The notes under the pieces: generated by a model
Seen by the model: only the letters and a program-made list of their open reading frames with translations
Databases searched by the model: none
What the model was told of the DNA's origin: nothing
Made by a program: the position numbers and the translations under genes
Part shown: in pieces, positions 11,058 to 23,527 of the stretch
How positions within the stretch are numbered: the first letter of the stretch is position 1
Layout: each line of letters begins with the position of its first letter
Source of the DNA: Phytophthora colocasiae
Taxonomy: Eukaryota > Oomycota > Peronosporomycetes > Peronosporales > Peronosporaceae
Direction: 5' to 3'
DNA: 64,000 nt
Assembly: GCA_018806915.1 (NCBI GenBank)
Contig: JAGKQI010000033.1
Coordinates: 124,001-188,000 of the forward strand

Positions 11058-14000
11058 TCAGACGGTGTCCGGCACAGCTGCTAGATGAGCCATCTTGCTC
11101 AGACGGTCAACAAAGACCACAACGCCCGTGTTGCCTGCCGTATCCTTCGGCAGGCCAAACACAAAGTCCATACTTATGGATTGCCAACACCCAGAGGGTA
11201 CAGGCAGGCTCGCCAAAGGCGCCGCCGCATGCGGCGAGGGTTTAACCCGCTGACACGTCTCGCACGTGTGCACATATGTGCTGACCCACTTGTACATCTT
11301 CGGCCACCAGTACATAGAGATCACCGAGCCTTAGGTCTTCTCGCGACCGAGGTGGCCGCTTGTGGGCGTATCGTGGGCCTCATAGAGGATGCGATACTTC
11401 AGGTCCTCATCGTGAGGGACCACCACACGTGGTGGGTCATCCTGACCCGTGCTGTAGTACAGCAGACCACCTTCCAGGCTGTAGCGTTGGAGTCTCGCCT
11501 TTAGGCGTCGTGACAGATTTACCTTTGAGTCCTTAAACTCATCGCTTCCTAGAGCTTGAAGCAGCGCGACACAAGAGTCGTCCTGAGCGTACGCTGCTCG
11601 AACCATGTCCGTCACGGACGCCGTCACCGAGGCGACATGAGATAACTCATAGTCCGGGCGACGTGATAACGCGTCAGCGAGGACGTTCTGCCTGCCAGGC
11701 TTGTACTTCACCTCGAAGTTATACTCCGCAAAGAAGGAGAGCCATCGGGCCATCCTCTGCGAGAGGTGAGGCGACTGCGTCGCTGTGCGTAGTGACGCAT
11801 GATACGTATAGATCACAAACGGCTTGAAGCCGAGCAGGTGAACCCTGAATTTGACGAGAGCGTACTTCATCGCAAGTAGCTCCTTGTCATGAACTGGATA
11901 GTTCTTCTCAGCAGCCTTGAGCTGCCGAGACTCAAACGCAATGACGCGTTCGCGCCCTTCGGCGTCCGCTTGTAGCAAAGCACTGCCGATGGCAAAGTCC
12001 GAGGCGTCACAGACGACGATGAACGGACGATCGGGGTCTGGCAGCGCCAGTATCGGTGCCTGAAGCAGGCTATCCTTGATACGAGTGAACGCACTCTCGT
12101 GCTCAGCACGCCATACCCATTCGGCATCCTTCTTAAGGAGATCCGACAGTGGCCGATCCAACTCAGCGTAGTTCTCGCTGTACTTGTGCAAGTAGTTGGC
12201 CAAGCCCAGCCACTTACGCAAGTCCTTCTGGTTCAAGAGAACCGGCCAGTCCACAATGGCCTTGACCTTTGCTGGATCAGCACGAAGGCCATGCTTCCCA
12301 ATGAAGCACCCTAGGAAGAGGATTTCTTCCGCGCCAAATACGCACTTGTCTGCGTTGGCGTACAACTTGTTCGTGCGCATGCACTCAAGCACAGTTCTCA
12401 CGTGTTCCACGTGCACCTCGACGTCAGCCTTGCCGTGTTCGGCCTGACTGTGGACGAACACGTCGTCAAAGTACGTCAGTGCGAATGCCCGCAGGGGCCT
12501 GAACAACTGCGTCACTTGACGATTGAACGTTGCAGGCGCGTTCGACAGCCCTTGGGGCATGACGACCCACTCCCAGAGCATACCGCTCGGGGTGCTCACC
12601 GCTGTAAGCGGAATATCACTAGCTCGCATGAGCAGCTGATAGTAGCCATCGAACTAAGTCGAGCGCACTGTACATGGTGCAACCCACCATGTTGTTCTGA
12701 AGAACATCCTTCCTAGGAATCGGCGTCTGCGCCGGAATCGTGGCAGCGTTGAGCTTGTTAAAAGCGTGAACGATACGCCACTTGCCATTCGGCTTTCTGA
12801 CACAGAACGTTGGCGCGGAGTGCGGAGATTTGCTCTCGCGCACGAGACCCGCCGCGTGCTTCGCACGGAAGAAGGCGTCAATGACGTCGCATTGCTCTTT
12901 AGGAAGAGGCCACTGCCGGGTCACGCAGTATTTAGTTCCGGGAACTAAGTCGATCTCGTGACGAACGCCTCGGTCAGGAGGCAGGCCACTCGGTGGTTCC
13001 TTCGAGACAACGTCTCCATATTCCTTCAGCAAGGAGTAGAAGGGATCCGAGGGATTCTTGAGGATCTCCGATCCACTCCTGGCGTTCAACGCCTTCTTGA
13101 CCTCGGCCAAGACGGACTCGTCAACGAGGGACGATGAGTTTAACTCCTCTTCAGGTCGGACGATGACTACCTCGGCGAGTTCGCCAGCCTTCAAGGCATC
13201 GCCAAAGTCGGCGAACGACATCTCCTCTAGCTCAAGGAGCTTGTCAACACTCGGCAGTCCGTCCAGCAGGATGCTGCCTTCAGCACTGCCGTCCACTCCA
13301 TCAACCAGAATGTATAGCTGCCCACAGCCCTCCTGCGCGTTAACGCTTGACGTCATTGATGACTCAGACGCAGAGCGTCTCGCCCATAGGGCCTTACGAC
13401 ATCGTCGCCTAGCCGACGAACGTCCACTCGACGGAGTACGTGCCGCCGCACAGGGGTTACGTGAGCTTTGTCCACACGATGGCTTACTGTCAACCAGCGC
13501 TACGCACTCAACAGGACTGTGGTCCTCGCACTCGGTGGTGACCACTAACTCGGACACGCCGACTTCCAGCATCATAGCCGACTCGGCTCGATGCTCGCGC
13601 CAATAGCGCTTCTGCTTCCTAGCAGAGGTGGGTTCATGACTCGCCAAAGCTCCACTAGGAGACAAAGTGCGTAGCACCTAAGGTCTTTGACCTCCAATCG
13701 ATCCATGGTTCGTGGTGCTCCAGCCACGCCATACCAAGGATGAGGTCGTACCTCGAATCCAGGTCCAGGACCAAGCAGCGTTCTACGCTATTGAAGTCTA
13801 AGAACTTTAGCCGCAGGTCCATGGGGACCTTGGCTACCGTGACACGGACGCCCGTCGCTAGACGGACAGTGACGGTGTCACCTCTTCGCGCTCGAATCGC
13901 CTCAGCATATTGCTGACTACCCTCAACGGTGGAGCGTCTGACGTAGTTACCAGGCGCCCCCGAATCGATCAACACGATCCATGGCTTCTCAAAGCCCTTC

Positions 14001-14272
14001 ACGTCCACCTGGACGACCAGCAAGCCCTGCTTGCTCACACGTTCCGTGTTCAAGAGCACAGAGCTCTTCGGGGCTGAGCCCCAGTGCCTCTCACGCACTG
14101 CAGAACTCAGTTCTTCCCCAGTAGACCGCCCCGCGTCTACTGGGAGCCGGCGTTTCCCTGGGCAGAGCCCAAAGCGGGACCCGCGGCAGGGTTGCGGCCA
14201 TTTTGGCCGGCGCGCTCTTTGCGTAGAGGGCAGTTGGGCCTCAGGTGTGAGGGACTGCCGCATGTATAGCAC
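11058..14272 (-). pseudogene. Gypsy pol, unit 2, broken
   Basis: Counterpart of the unit 1 pol but less damaged. Frame 14,272-13,655 joins the end of the gag overlap to retropepsin (LIDSGAPGNYV). Frame 13,677-12,619 runs up to the start of RT. Frame 12,629-11,331 holds an uninterrupted RT core (PQGLSNAPATFNR, YFDDVFVHS), RNase H (VCDASDFAIGSALL) and the connection domain. Then TAA at 11,331-11,333 cuts it from the integrase zinc finger (CETCQR). The protease/RT shift, the shift at DLV in RT, this TAA and the integrase truncation are shared with unit 1, so the element was already inactive before the duplication. Confidence 0.9.
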
Positions 14273-15108
14273 CGGCGGGTGCTCATACGCTGCACCGCAG
14301 CTCGTAGCTCAGCTACCTCATCTTCAGCATAGCTGAGGTCCATAGGCTCGGGTCCACCGGACCCTGTGCTGATAGCACCGACCCTCGACAACTTAGAGTT
14401 GTGCTCGGCATTCAATGCCACGCTGACAGCGTCTTCGAAGCTGCGGGGGCTCTGACGGAATGCCTCCGTCCTGGCCACGCCAGCTCGCAAGCCTTCCATG
14501 AAGACGGTCACGGCGACCACCTCAGGTAGAGGGTCGGCAGCCATGCCAGCAATGAGCGTGCGCAGCTCTTGGACATAGTCTACCAGATCCTTCTTGCCCT
14601 GTCGGCAAGCAAGGAAGCGTGACCGCACGCGATACGCCTGGTTAGGCGGAGCAAACACTTGCGTAAGCTTGGCCTTAAGCTCACCCCAAGTGGGGAAGGC
14701 CATTTCTACCGACGTCCCAGACGTCAGGGCCCATTCTCGTGCTCGCCCTTCGAGCTTAGAGATGGCAAACGCCACACGTTGGCCTTCCAACTGGAGCATA
14801 GCGGCCCCCATGGCCATTTCGACCTCTCGGGTCCACAACAGGAGGTTCTCTCCTTCGTGCCCGTGAAAGGTCTTCACGCTGAGCGTGACGGGCTTAGCTC
14901 TCGGAGCAGGGGTGGCCCCTGTTACATTCCGCAGAATGTGCTCAACGAGAGCGTTCTAGTACGAGGCAAATGCCTCCAGGCGCGCGTTGACGGCCTCCGG
15001 CCCTTGAGACGCAAGGTGCGCCATACCTTCAGGGCCCACCAAGGACGTAAGCTTGTTAAGCGTGTCCTGCTGACTCGGAGTCAAGTGAGCGTATGCTTCT
15101 TGCTCCAT
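14137..15108 (-). pseudogene. Gypsy gag, unit 2, with in-frame TAG
   Basis: Same gag as in unit 1, from ATG 15,108 to 14,137, with the same in-frame TAG at 14,956-14,958. This copy keeps a complete CCHC zinc knuckle ([14 protein letters not shown]), so the Asp variant in unit 1 arose after the duplication. It overlaps the pol frame by about 135 bp. Confidence 0.85.
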
Positions 15109-15148
15109 TCTCACAGAGAAACAGTCTTCAACTCAGGAGTTGGATTGA

Positions 15149-15163
15149 CTACAAGTGCTACCA
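15149..15163 (-). promoter_or_regulatory. Primer-binding site of the gypsy element, unit 2
   Basis: Same 15 bases as at 4,759-4,773 and the same two-base spacing to the LTR. Confidence 0.55.
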
Positions 15164-15165
15164 GA

Positions 15166-15549
15166 TGCAGCGGGGCTGCGTAGGTGTGCACGGCACAGAG
15201 GAAGTTATGTTGACTCGTAGAGTCCTGCTTGCAAGGCACTAGCCTTCGGTTCTATACATAAGAACCAAGTAGTCCACTAAATACGGGACTCACAGAGTCA
15301 GTGTCCCTATAATAAAGGACTAACACTAACTATGTAAAATGCAAACTGATTTTTATTGACTTTATTGCCCTAATCCTAAATGTAACGGAGTTTAGTATCT
15401 AACATACTAAATCCAAATCAAAATGCAAACGTGAGGCTCTGAGGCCATCTACGTATCTAGTCGTGTGTGCCACACCATTTTTACCCACATAAGTGTATCC
15501 ACGTGTGTCACACACCAACGAGAAACATTCGTGTAACGTCCCCGTTACA
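15166..15549 (-). repeat. Gypsy 5' LTR, unit 2
   Basis: Copy of the LTR at 4,776-5,156, 384 bp, with small indels. It abuts the Harbinger fragment at the same position as in unit 1. Confidence 0.75.
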
Positions 15550-16332
15550 CTAGCAGCCGTCCACCCTCACTCTCGCTTGATTAAAGGTGTGAGCAACCAC
15601 GGATAGAGTGTGTAGCCAGAGGCACCGATCAAATGTGTTTCGATGGGCATTTTTGTTCGCACAAGGCTACTTGAAGGTGCAAAATTCCACACCTTTTTAT
15701 CAGACCAGGAGCCAGGATACATATCAGTCGCCATAAACTTCAGGTCCATGTCAACGATGGCCTGCATGTTGATTGGCGTGTAGCCCTTCCTACAGTAGAA
15801 GCCTTGGTAGTCTGCAGGTCGTTGAATTTGAAATAACGACATCTACAGCTCGAATCACCCCAGGGATACCTCGCTTGCGCCTAAATTCATTTTCTATTTG
15901 CCTCCAGTCGAGGAAACTTCACCACTTCGTCCAAAATGTCGACGAGAAATGCAGTTAGTTCGTCAACGGATTCAAACAGCACAGACTCATTCATACCCAT
16001 CGATGCTGCAGTGGCATGATAAGTTCCGGATGACGCCAAAAAATACAAGACGCCACCAATGCTCTTGGCAAAGCTGTGCTCTTTGTGTGTGCGATTCCTG
16101 AACTCAAAGTTTCGGCAGCGCAAGATTTCTAGCAAGCCGATAAAAGTCACTCTGCTGCAACGAATGTTTTTTTAACCACTTCTCTCAAATTTGGGTCTTC
16201 TAACAATTCGTTGATGTCCACGATCTCGGTCCTGTCAGGAGCTGGGTGGGGGGTGCTCGACATGAGGCCAGTGCCGCTACAGCTGCCGCTGCCATCCCCG
16301 CAGCGCAAGGCTGCCGCCTTCGCGGCATCCAT
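15550..16332 (-). pseudogene. PIF/Harbinger transposase fragment, unit 2
   Basis: Copy of 5,157-5,938 with the same ATG (16,332), the same frame changes and the same truncation at the LTR. The shared breaks show that the Harbinger gene was dead before the tandem duplication. Confidence 0.8.
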
Positions 16333-16372
16333 CGGACGATCAGACGGCTTGATTTAACCAGATGACTTTTTG

Positions 16373-16401
16373 CTTTAACTACCTCCCGGAGGTAGTTAAA
16401 G
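16373..16401. repeat. 29-bp palindrome, unit 2
   Basis: Identical to the palindrome at 5,979-6,007. Confidence 0.7.
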
Positions 16402-16933
16402 TTTAATTGTCTAGTTAAGACAGACTAGCCAATAGGAGGAGAGTCAGGTTATGGCGACTTAACCAGACGAAAAGTGCTGGTAAAGACGCTCTTAGTTGGG
16501 GGATGGACATGTTGACTGAGGGGTGAATTTTAGGAGATCTTCTTTCACCTATGTTACGCCAAATCCGTGTGCATGAAATCCGTGTAATCCGGTACAGGCA
16601 TACATAGGAACAGGTACTGAATCTACATTTACAGTGTTGCATGAATGTTGTACAAGTAGAAGTGAAACTACCTCTACAGTGTTGCATGAATGGTGGACGA
16701 ATGTGATAAACTCGTCCGGGCAGGTCCCAAGCAGAGTTTTATCTTAAATAACTTAACGCAACCGTTGGAGTCCAGTATTATAGTTCTGGAAACACTCACG
16801 ATTCCGTCCTGTATACATCCAGGATTCTGTCTCAAAGTTTGATCACGTAAAATTCGTTTATTTCCGAAGTAGTTTTCCTAAGTAGAACCATTCCAGCTTT
16901 GTCCGCGAGGACGAGAAGCCACGGCGTAACGAG

Positions 16934-19900
16934 ATGGGCATGACTACGCGGAGCGGAAGTGCAGCAGACGCCCCATGTGGGACTAGTGATGGTGCGTGTA
17001 CAGTTCAATTGCGATACATTACACTAGATGATTGAGGTGGCTAATACGTGCTGTCTGTGCGCCTAGTGTATGAATCTGTGGACGCTTCGCCTGGTGGTGG
17101 TGTTTCAGCAGAGGAATTAGCAGACGATGATGACGACGATGATGACCAACCAAGTGATGGCTCAGATGACTCCGTAAAGGAGGTGCGGGCTTCACATGGT
17201 GCAGTAATGGTACAAGTGGAAGGGCCCGATGTATATCACGCCAGTTGGGAGGCGTGGCTTAGCTTATTTTATCTGGCTACTGTGAGCGCAATGCGTTACA
17301 AGTGCTGCTCTGTGAAAGAGACTATGTCTCGAGTGGAGAGAAACAAGCGATTGTTGCGCACGAAGAAAGGTGCAGACACTTCACAACTAATTCCACCGGA
17401 CATTGAACCGTACCAGCGGACGTACATATGTACGCATGGTTGGCGGAAGCGCAAGTCAAGGAGCGAAGGGAGCCGACCACGCCAACACATTCGACTAACG
17501 AATTGCCCGTTCAGATTTGTGGTTCAGTGGAACGTCAGGAGAAAGGAGCTGGAAGTGAAGAGTGGGCATTTTGTTCACAACCATCAAGTGTCTGCGCGCG
17601 CTTTTGCCACATATCCTTCGTCTCGTGGCGATAGCGCTTTGGTGAGTGCTCGTGGATGGGATGCTGTCTGTCGGTGCTAAGCGGTCCCGAATCTATGATT
17701 ATTTACTGGAGCACGACCAAAATGTGATCCAAGTCGATGTGGATAACTTAGTGCGTGCTCATTCGGCATCTCTAGTTGGCGGTGATGATAATGAAGCCAC
17801 TGCGCGTGAACTGGCAAGTTTTGCCGCAGCTGACAAGGAGAATATTTCGTCTGTGGCTGAAACTGCAGTAGGTGAGACTGGTGTGATATCTTTTGGCTAC
17901 GGCGCACATGCGCAGGATCTTCAGTCGCTTCAGTGAACTTCTTCTCGTCGATTGCAGCCATAAGACCAATCGGTACGTTCGTTATATCATCCAGGATTTC
18001 ACCAGGATTATTCCAGGATTTAACAGGATTTTTATCACGTGTACTGCAGATACAATTACCAATTGCTTACGTTCATGTGTATGAACGAATTCGGTGAAGG
18101 ATCTGTCGTGCAGCATTCTCTTTTGGAAGCGAATGGAGATTGGCACATGGACAAAGCCATTGGCCATTTCAAAAGGTCTCATCCTACCAAGATCAAGTTG
18201 CTTCGAGTGATTATTGTGGATAAAGACATGAATGAGATTCGTGTGCTCGAGGAGCACTTTCCTGAAGCTCGCGTATTGATTTGTCATTTTCATGTGATCA
18301 AATATCTTAAGGAGATGCGGTCCAAGCCAGAGTTCGGTAAAATATCTACCGACGATGCGGGCCAGATTGACGCGTGCATTCACAAATTGGTTTACGCTGA
18401 TTCCAGCGCATCCTATCAGTCTGCATACGGTGCTTTGAAAGGATTATGTGAAAGGATTGGTGTGTCTGGTTTCTTTTCCTACTTTGAAAAGAATTGGAAC
18501 GATTGCCAAGATCGTTGGGTTATGTATCGCCGAGCAGATCTTCCGCATTTCAGCAATTATACAAACAATCGTTTGGAAAGCTTCTTTGGGAAGCTGAAAG
18601 ATGCGGTGGATGGATCAATGGCAATGTCTCGATGCATTAAGACACTAGTGGCGTTCGACCGTCGTGCGGAGAATGAATATGGATATCGCCACGCTCGAAT
18701 TGGGCAGTTTGTGAAGTCCAATTATGACGATGAAATGGCCAATGTACTTCGATTTACAACCCCATATGTTGCGAGTCACGTGGAAAGGGAATACGCTTTC
18801 GCTCTGGATAATGTGAATGTCTATAATTTCGTCCGCGATGATCAGGATCTTCATGCTGTGCTAGTACAAGGGGGCCATAAGCCACACAAATTACGAGATG
18901 ATGATTGGCGGTGTACGTGCGAATTCTCAGTATCTATGCGGCTGCCTTGTCGTCATGTGATTGCCTACCGGAAAAGCATTTCGGTGGCTGGCGCGCTCAT
19001 TCCTTCGATACGGATCGATGAGAGGTAAGAGCTGAGAAATTAATGCCATTTTATTCCAGGATTTAACCAGGATTTTTTGTGTTTGTATAGATGGACAAAT
19101 CCTCACAGGGAACTCATTAAGGTCCGACAGTTTTGTTACGAACGCTTCAGGGACACATCAGTGGGTGGATCTGTGAAGCCAACGCGGACACAAGCGCAGA
19201 GGTACACTGACGCTGTACGTGCGACTCATTTAATCGCATCGGAGTTAGCTGATATCGAGGATAATGATGAGTTTGAGTCTATGCTGGATTTTGTAATGCA
19301 GCAATGGAGGAACGTTCGCCAACGAACAAAAGTGAGTACGTCGGACCAGGTCACCGTTCGCGAAAAGGAAGAAAATGATGAACAAGTACATGAAGACGCG
19401 CAGGACAGCCCTGAAAATGACGAATTGAGATTGCGAGTACAGTAAATATCAATATGAACCCAAAAACACGCAAGGTTGGAAGGCCTAAGCTGGACAGGAA
19501 GAAGGCACGTTCAAACGAGAAAACAGGGCGCAAGTGGTTCGAGGCTTCAGAGTCTGGACGAAAAATCTGGAGACGCTACCCTCGAACAAGTGTTGAATCT
19601 CTGGATCGAGACCGACCAGGACTGCTGGAATGTCGACGTCGTTTATCCGGAATTCTTGTGAAGTTCGTGGATGCAGAGTCCAAAAAACCAAAGTTCAAGA
19701 GGATGAAGAATCCAGTGTTAAATCGAGATGCGTTTTACCTATTGCCTCCGAAGCTCTTGACAGCATGCTTGGCAGTTGTCGCGAAGTCGGTGAAACTTTG
19801 GTCGCGGAGCAGGGGGCGTATAGTGAACCCTAGTTATACGACTACTGAAAAAGGGTTTTCAGAGCCGTACAACGGTAGGTTGGCGTGTGGTACCTTGCGG

Positions 19901-19951
19901 TATCCTCGTGGGTTCGTTGTCTTCGGAAATATGACCCTCGCCGGAGTCTGA
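16934..19951 (+). pseudogene. MULE transposase with SWIM finger, unit 2, several frameshifts
   Basis: Same gene as in unit 1. Both introns are intact (17,973-18,049 and 19,025-19,090), and exon 2 with the DDE and SWIM motifs is unbroken. Relative to unit 1 it has indels near 17,265-17,310, loses two G near 17,652, gains a T near 17,891 and loses bases near 19,427. It also lacks one A in the run at 19,561 and one G near 19,593. The first exon and the AT-hook tail are therefore out of frame. Since most changes are in short homopolymers or dinucleotide runs, long-read consensus error is a real alternative to decay. Confidence 0.8.
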
Positions 19952-21471
19952 GAATGTGTTGTGAAGAGAGGTTGGGGTTCCCTTGGAGTCTGGTGTCGGT
20001 ATTCAGGAAATCCTTCCAGGAGCGTTCGGGAGTCGGAATCTCTGGAAGCCAAAGTGTTTTCCAGGAAGTCGGCGGTCGAAAAGCGGTTAATATACCAGAG
20101 AGAGTCTGAATTCGGTGTCTGAATATCACAAATCCAGAACCGAGATACCTGACTTTCAGAGATAAACAACCAATATACAGAGTTCGAAAATATACAAATA
20201 TATACAGCCGTTCTTATTCTTTATAGGCCCTTGAACGGTGGGCTAACACTCCAGGTCAACTAGGGACTTACTACCAGACACCTGGTCTGTCTGGTATCCC
20301 TTTACGTTCGCGCACCACCCTCTAATATAGAGGGAAGATATAAACCAATACAATCAGCTATATATAACAGTCTACCTTGCACTCTGAAAACGACTGTCTA
20401 GTTTCCAGAGCCTGTCTAAACGATCAATATGAAATGGGCTACCGCTAGAGACAAAACAAACGACCCAACTAGGATATGGAATAGGCGGGTCCTTTCAGGT
20501 CTCTACGTTACCTGATCTCCACCTAAGGGGATTGAATTTGGTGGAGATCACACTACGTACGTGATGACGCAGTGGCTTGGATACCTCTCAAGCGGACTTG
20601 TGCAGTAGCAAGCAAATTGAACTCTGTTTATCGTTTATCTTCCTCATAACTATCATATATATCTGGTAATTCTCTCCTTCTTGTCGTCTTTTGCGTCCTT
20701 TATGCAGTCAGTCTTCATATCTCAGGTACTCTTGGTCTTTGTATACATCTGGTACTTTGACTTGGTCTCAGTATGCAGTCTGTGCAGCCGATCTCGATGG
20801 GTTGACAGGTAGAGACGTCATTACGGGGGATGTGCAGGTCAGTAATCACTTGAATGCGTGACTTGAACTTGGGTTCACTTGGTTTCAGTATGGTCTTGAA
20901 TCTTCGGTGGTTTCAGAGTCTGGTATCCTGGTTTTCAGAGTCCGATATCACTTGGTTTTTCAGAGTCTTGGTCACTCAGAGTTAGAGATACCAGAGTCTT
21001 GAATACGAAACCAGAGTACGGAGCACTAATGCTTCAACGTACATGAAGATCTTGAGGGTTGCGCGGGTGCGCGGCGTCCGGCGCGCGATACTTGGTCTCT
21101 GCGGGTATATATTGTGAATCCTTGAACCATCCATCGTCGCGCTGGACGGTAACGGGATGAGGTCTCTCAGAGATACGTTCTTCTGAGAGACTTTCCGCCA
21201 GAACTTAGGCACTCATCGTCGGGGAAAGTCCGGTGACCAGACAGAGTGTAGTTGACCTTCAGAGTTGTGCACACTCTGAAGTACACTTCTGGTCCTTTGG
21301 GCCCCTTTACAGTCAGGCGAAGGTTTATCCACAATCTTCCACAGATGTCGCACGGGTGCGGCCGCGTCCCAAAGTCCCTTTCGCTTATAACCCATAGTAT
21401 AACCAATCACATCGTAACGTAATATCCACCTGTCGCTCGAAAATCGGAATTAACATCATGTCACAGTATTA
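19952..21471. repeat. LTR-like repeat A, copy 3
   Basis: Third copy of the repeat, more diverged from copy 2 than copy 1 is. Similarity fades after about 21,345, but a shared ACATCATGTCA at 21,461-21,471 probably marks the outer edge. On the minus strand that edge reads TGACATGATGTTAATT. To its right the sequence is unrelated to the units. Confidence 0.6.
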
Positions 21472-21503
21472 CCCGTTGGTAATACGCAAGCAGTGCTATT
21501 TCA

Positions 21504-22532
21504 GTGGACGACTCTGCTTCTCAAGCGTCCCAGCCCGACCGTCTCATCGATACCGTGCAAATTAAGGATGTTGGTAGTTTCTCACGCAAGCAGATAGAGA
21601 TTTTCAAGCGCGTCGACAATACAAAGGTTTTTGTAGAGCTTGGGATCGAGTTACACGTTTGGCTTACAGAAGAAGCTATGCCTACTCTTCCAGCCCAATA
21701 CCACGGACTAGTGCAAGACGTGGCAGCAGACGTCTTGAACTCGTACCCGTACAAGGAGTTAGAAGGACTGGCGAATCACCCGGGCTATAAGTACACGCTC
21801 TTGTATCGTGCGCAACCTCCTTGGTTTCTTCTGTCAGGACTATTTCTTCTAACACTCCCGCCCAGGTAATCAACTTCTTGTTACCGCACGTGGCTTACGG
21901 ATGCTGCAATCCAGGCATGCTGCGAGCGGCTTTACCAGAAGACAAATGATTCTCGATTTGCTGGATTTGTCATCGGAAGTGTCTCGAAGAAGCGGACTCG
22001 GACCGTGGACGAAAGTCTGGTCGACTCGTCCGTGCATGCAAGGTTAATGAGTCAAATTGCCGAGCAAGGTGTCGACACTATTTTCCTGCCAATTAACTTC
22101 ATGAATGCACATTGGTGCTGCATCGTTGTAAAGGTTCAGGCAAAGCGTATCTACTTCTACGACCCGCTTGGACAGACTCCATACAAAAACGCGTGCTCAG
22201 CCATCGCAACACGCCTGAAGGTGACTGGTTTGCAAGAGTACGAGGTCGTTGCGCAGAATAACCCCATTCAGTTCGATTCGTTCAGCTGTGGAGTCTATGT
22301 GTGCTGGATGTTTATCCGCCTTGCTATCCGTGGGCTGAGGGTTGATATGAATGCCACTGCACTTCCCAGATGTCGCTTCGAGTTATTTTACTTCTTGAAG
22401 ACAGGGAGATTGCTCTCCGATGAACCCGAAGTGGATACGGCGCCTCCAGGTGACGACGACGAAGAGAAGGCTCCACCCCCAAGCCAGGACCAGGAAGTGG
22501 ACCAGCTTCCAGCAACCCAAATCGCCCAGTAA
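21504..22532 (+). pseudogene. Ulp1/C48-type cysteine protease, one in-frame stop
   Basis: The catalytic core of a SUMO-protease-like fold is visible: WLTDAAIQACCERL before it, His in NAHWCC, Asp in FYDPLGQ, and Gln plus the nucleophile Cys in QFDSFSCGVYVCW. The tail is acidic and proline-rich. All of 21,504-22,532 is one frame except for a TAA at 21,867-21,869. No GT-AG intron I tried can remove that stop and keep the WLTD frame, because there is no AG between the stop and WLTD. The first in-frame start seen is GTG at 21,504, so the true N terminus may lie in repeat A. Such proteases are frequent in oomycete transposons, so this is probably a mobile-element gene rather than a housekeeping SUMO protease. 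Confidence 0.75.
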
Positions 22533-23527
22533 CTTCGTCGGAGATTGATTTCTGCTGCTGTCCTTTCATTAAGTTCATCAATACATGCTACTTTGCATTT
22601 CAGATTGGAAGTTGTATGGAGAAATCACGCTACTCCTCCACATAGAGCTCTCACCCTATGACTAACAACGCTACGCCTCCACATAGACTTCCTACCCGTG
22701 TCTTTTGACCCGTCACGCTGCTGTCAATGCAAAATCTTGTTCCGACCAGGACTTTTACATGCTTACACAGGATTAATCCTGGATTCTTTTTGACCCCACA
22801 TTGATATTGTGGGTTCTACTCCAAATTGGATTGAGCGATTCATCAATCGCCCCTGCCCAATCGCCTAGCAAATCGCCCAACTATCTTAACTCATAAGAAA
22901 TAACATAGGTTGAAGTTCAATCTCGAAGTTGCGTGCGGTTGCACTACCATGGACAGCGCGAACGCTAGCAGATCACACAATGCAACTCACCACTGGCCTG
23001 AAGTGCCCCTCTTCTTTCTGCAGTTGTGTCTTTACTTGCAGTTATTTAGCGTCCTCCGCGAAGGCACCGGTAGAGCCTTCTATGCTGGCGCCTTCTGAGC
23101 GATGCTAAGTCTAAACAGTTTATTCATAATATACGACAACATGTTAAAGAATACGCCTTTGCTCTCAGGTACCTCCACGGATAACATACTCACACCACGC
23201 GCTTGACGAGACTTCCGCACTGGAGCACTTGGAGCAAGTTGGTTTTTTTGACCAATCGCGAGAAGGCGTCGATTGGTTGCTCCAATGTCCAATCGCCCAA
23301 GGCATCCAAATTTAGCTGGGATTGACAATATCTTCTCATCTTCCTGTATCTTCCCCATATGACCGTAATGCTAAATACGATGATGGGAATTAAGGTGCGG
23401 CCTAATTTTCCTAATATTAAGCTAAATCCCTACTTCAATCCTATTGGTTGGAAAGTTTGTGCTCATCATATCCTGCTTTTGCCTGCCACGCGGTCAATTT
23501 TGAAGCAGGAGAGGAGGACTGACGATT
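22533..23527. other. Non-coding stretch between the protease remnant and SWP1
   Basis: No convincing gene. It contains an inverted motif AGGATTAATCCT near 22,768 and several AATCGCCC repeats (22,840-22,890 and 23,290), which look like transposon debris. The last 100 bases before 23,528 should hold the SWP1 promoter. Confidence 0.5.

Larger units (their letters stand above)
10381..20769. repeat. Tandem segmental duplication, unit 2
   Basis: Direct copy of 1-10,380 with the same gene order and orientation. It is followed by a third, partial repeat that ends near 21,471. Unit 2 keeps a longer uninterrupted RT/RNase H frame than unit 1, while its MULE has extra frameshifts, so the two units have acquired separate lesions. 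Confidence 0.95.

Noticed and set aside
23080..23358. 92-codon minus-strand frame before SWP1
   Set aside because: No domain, no conserved start context, covers AATCGCCC repeat debris.
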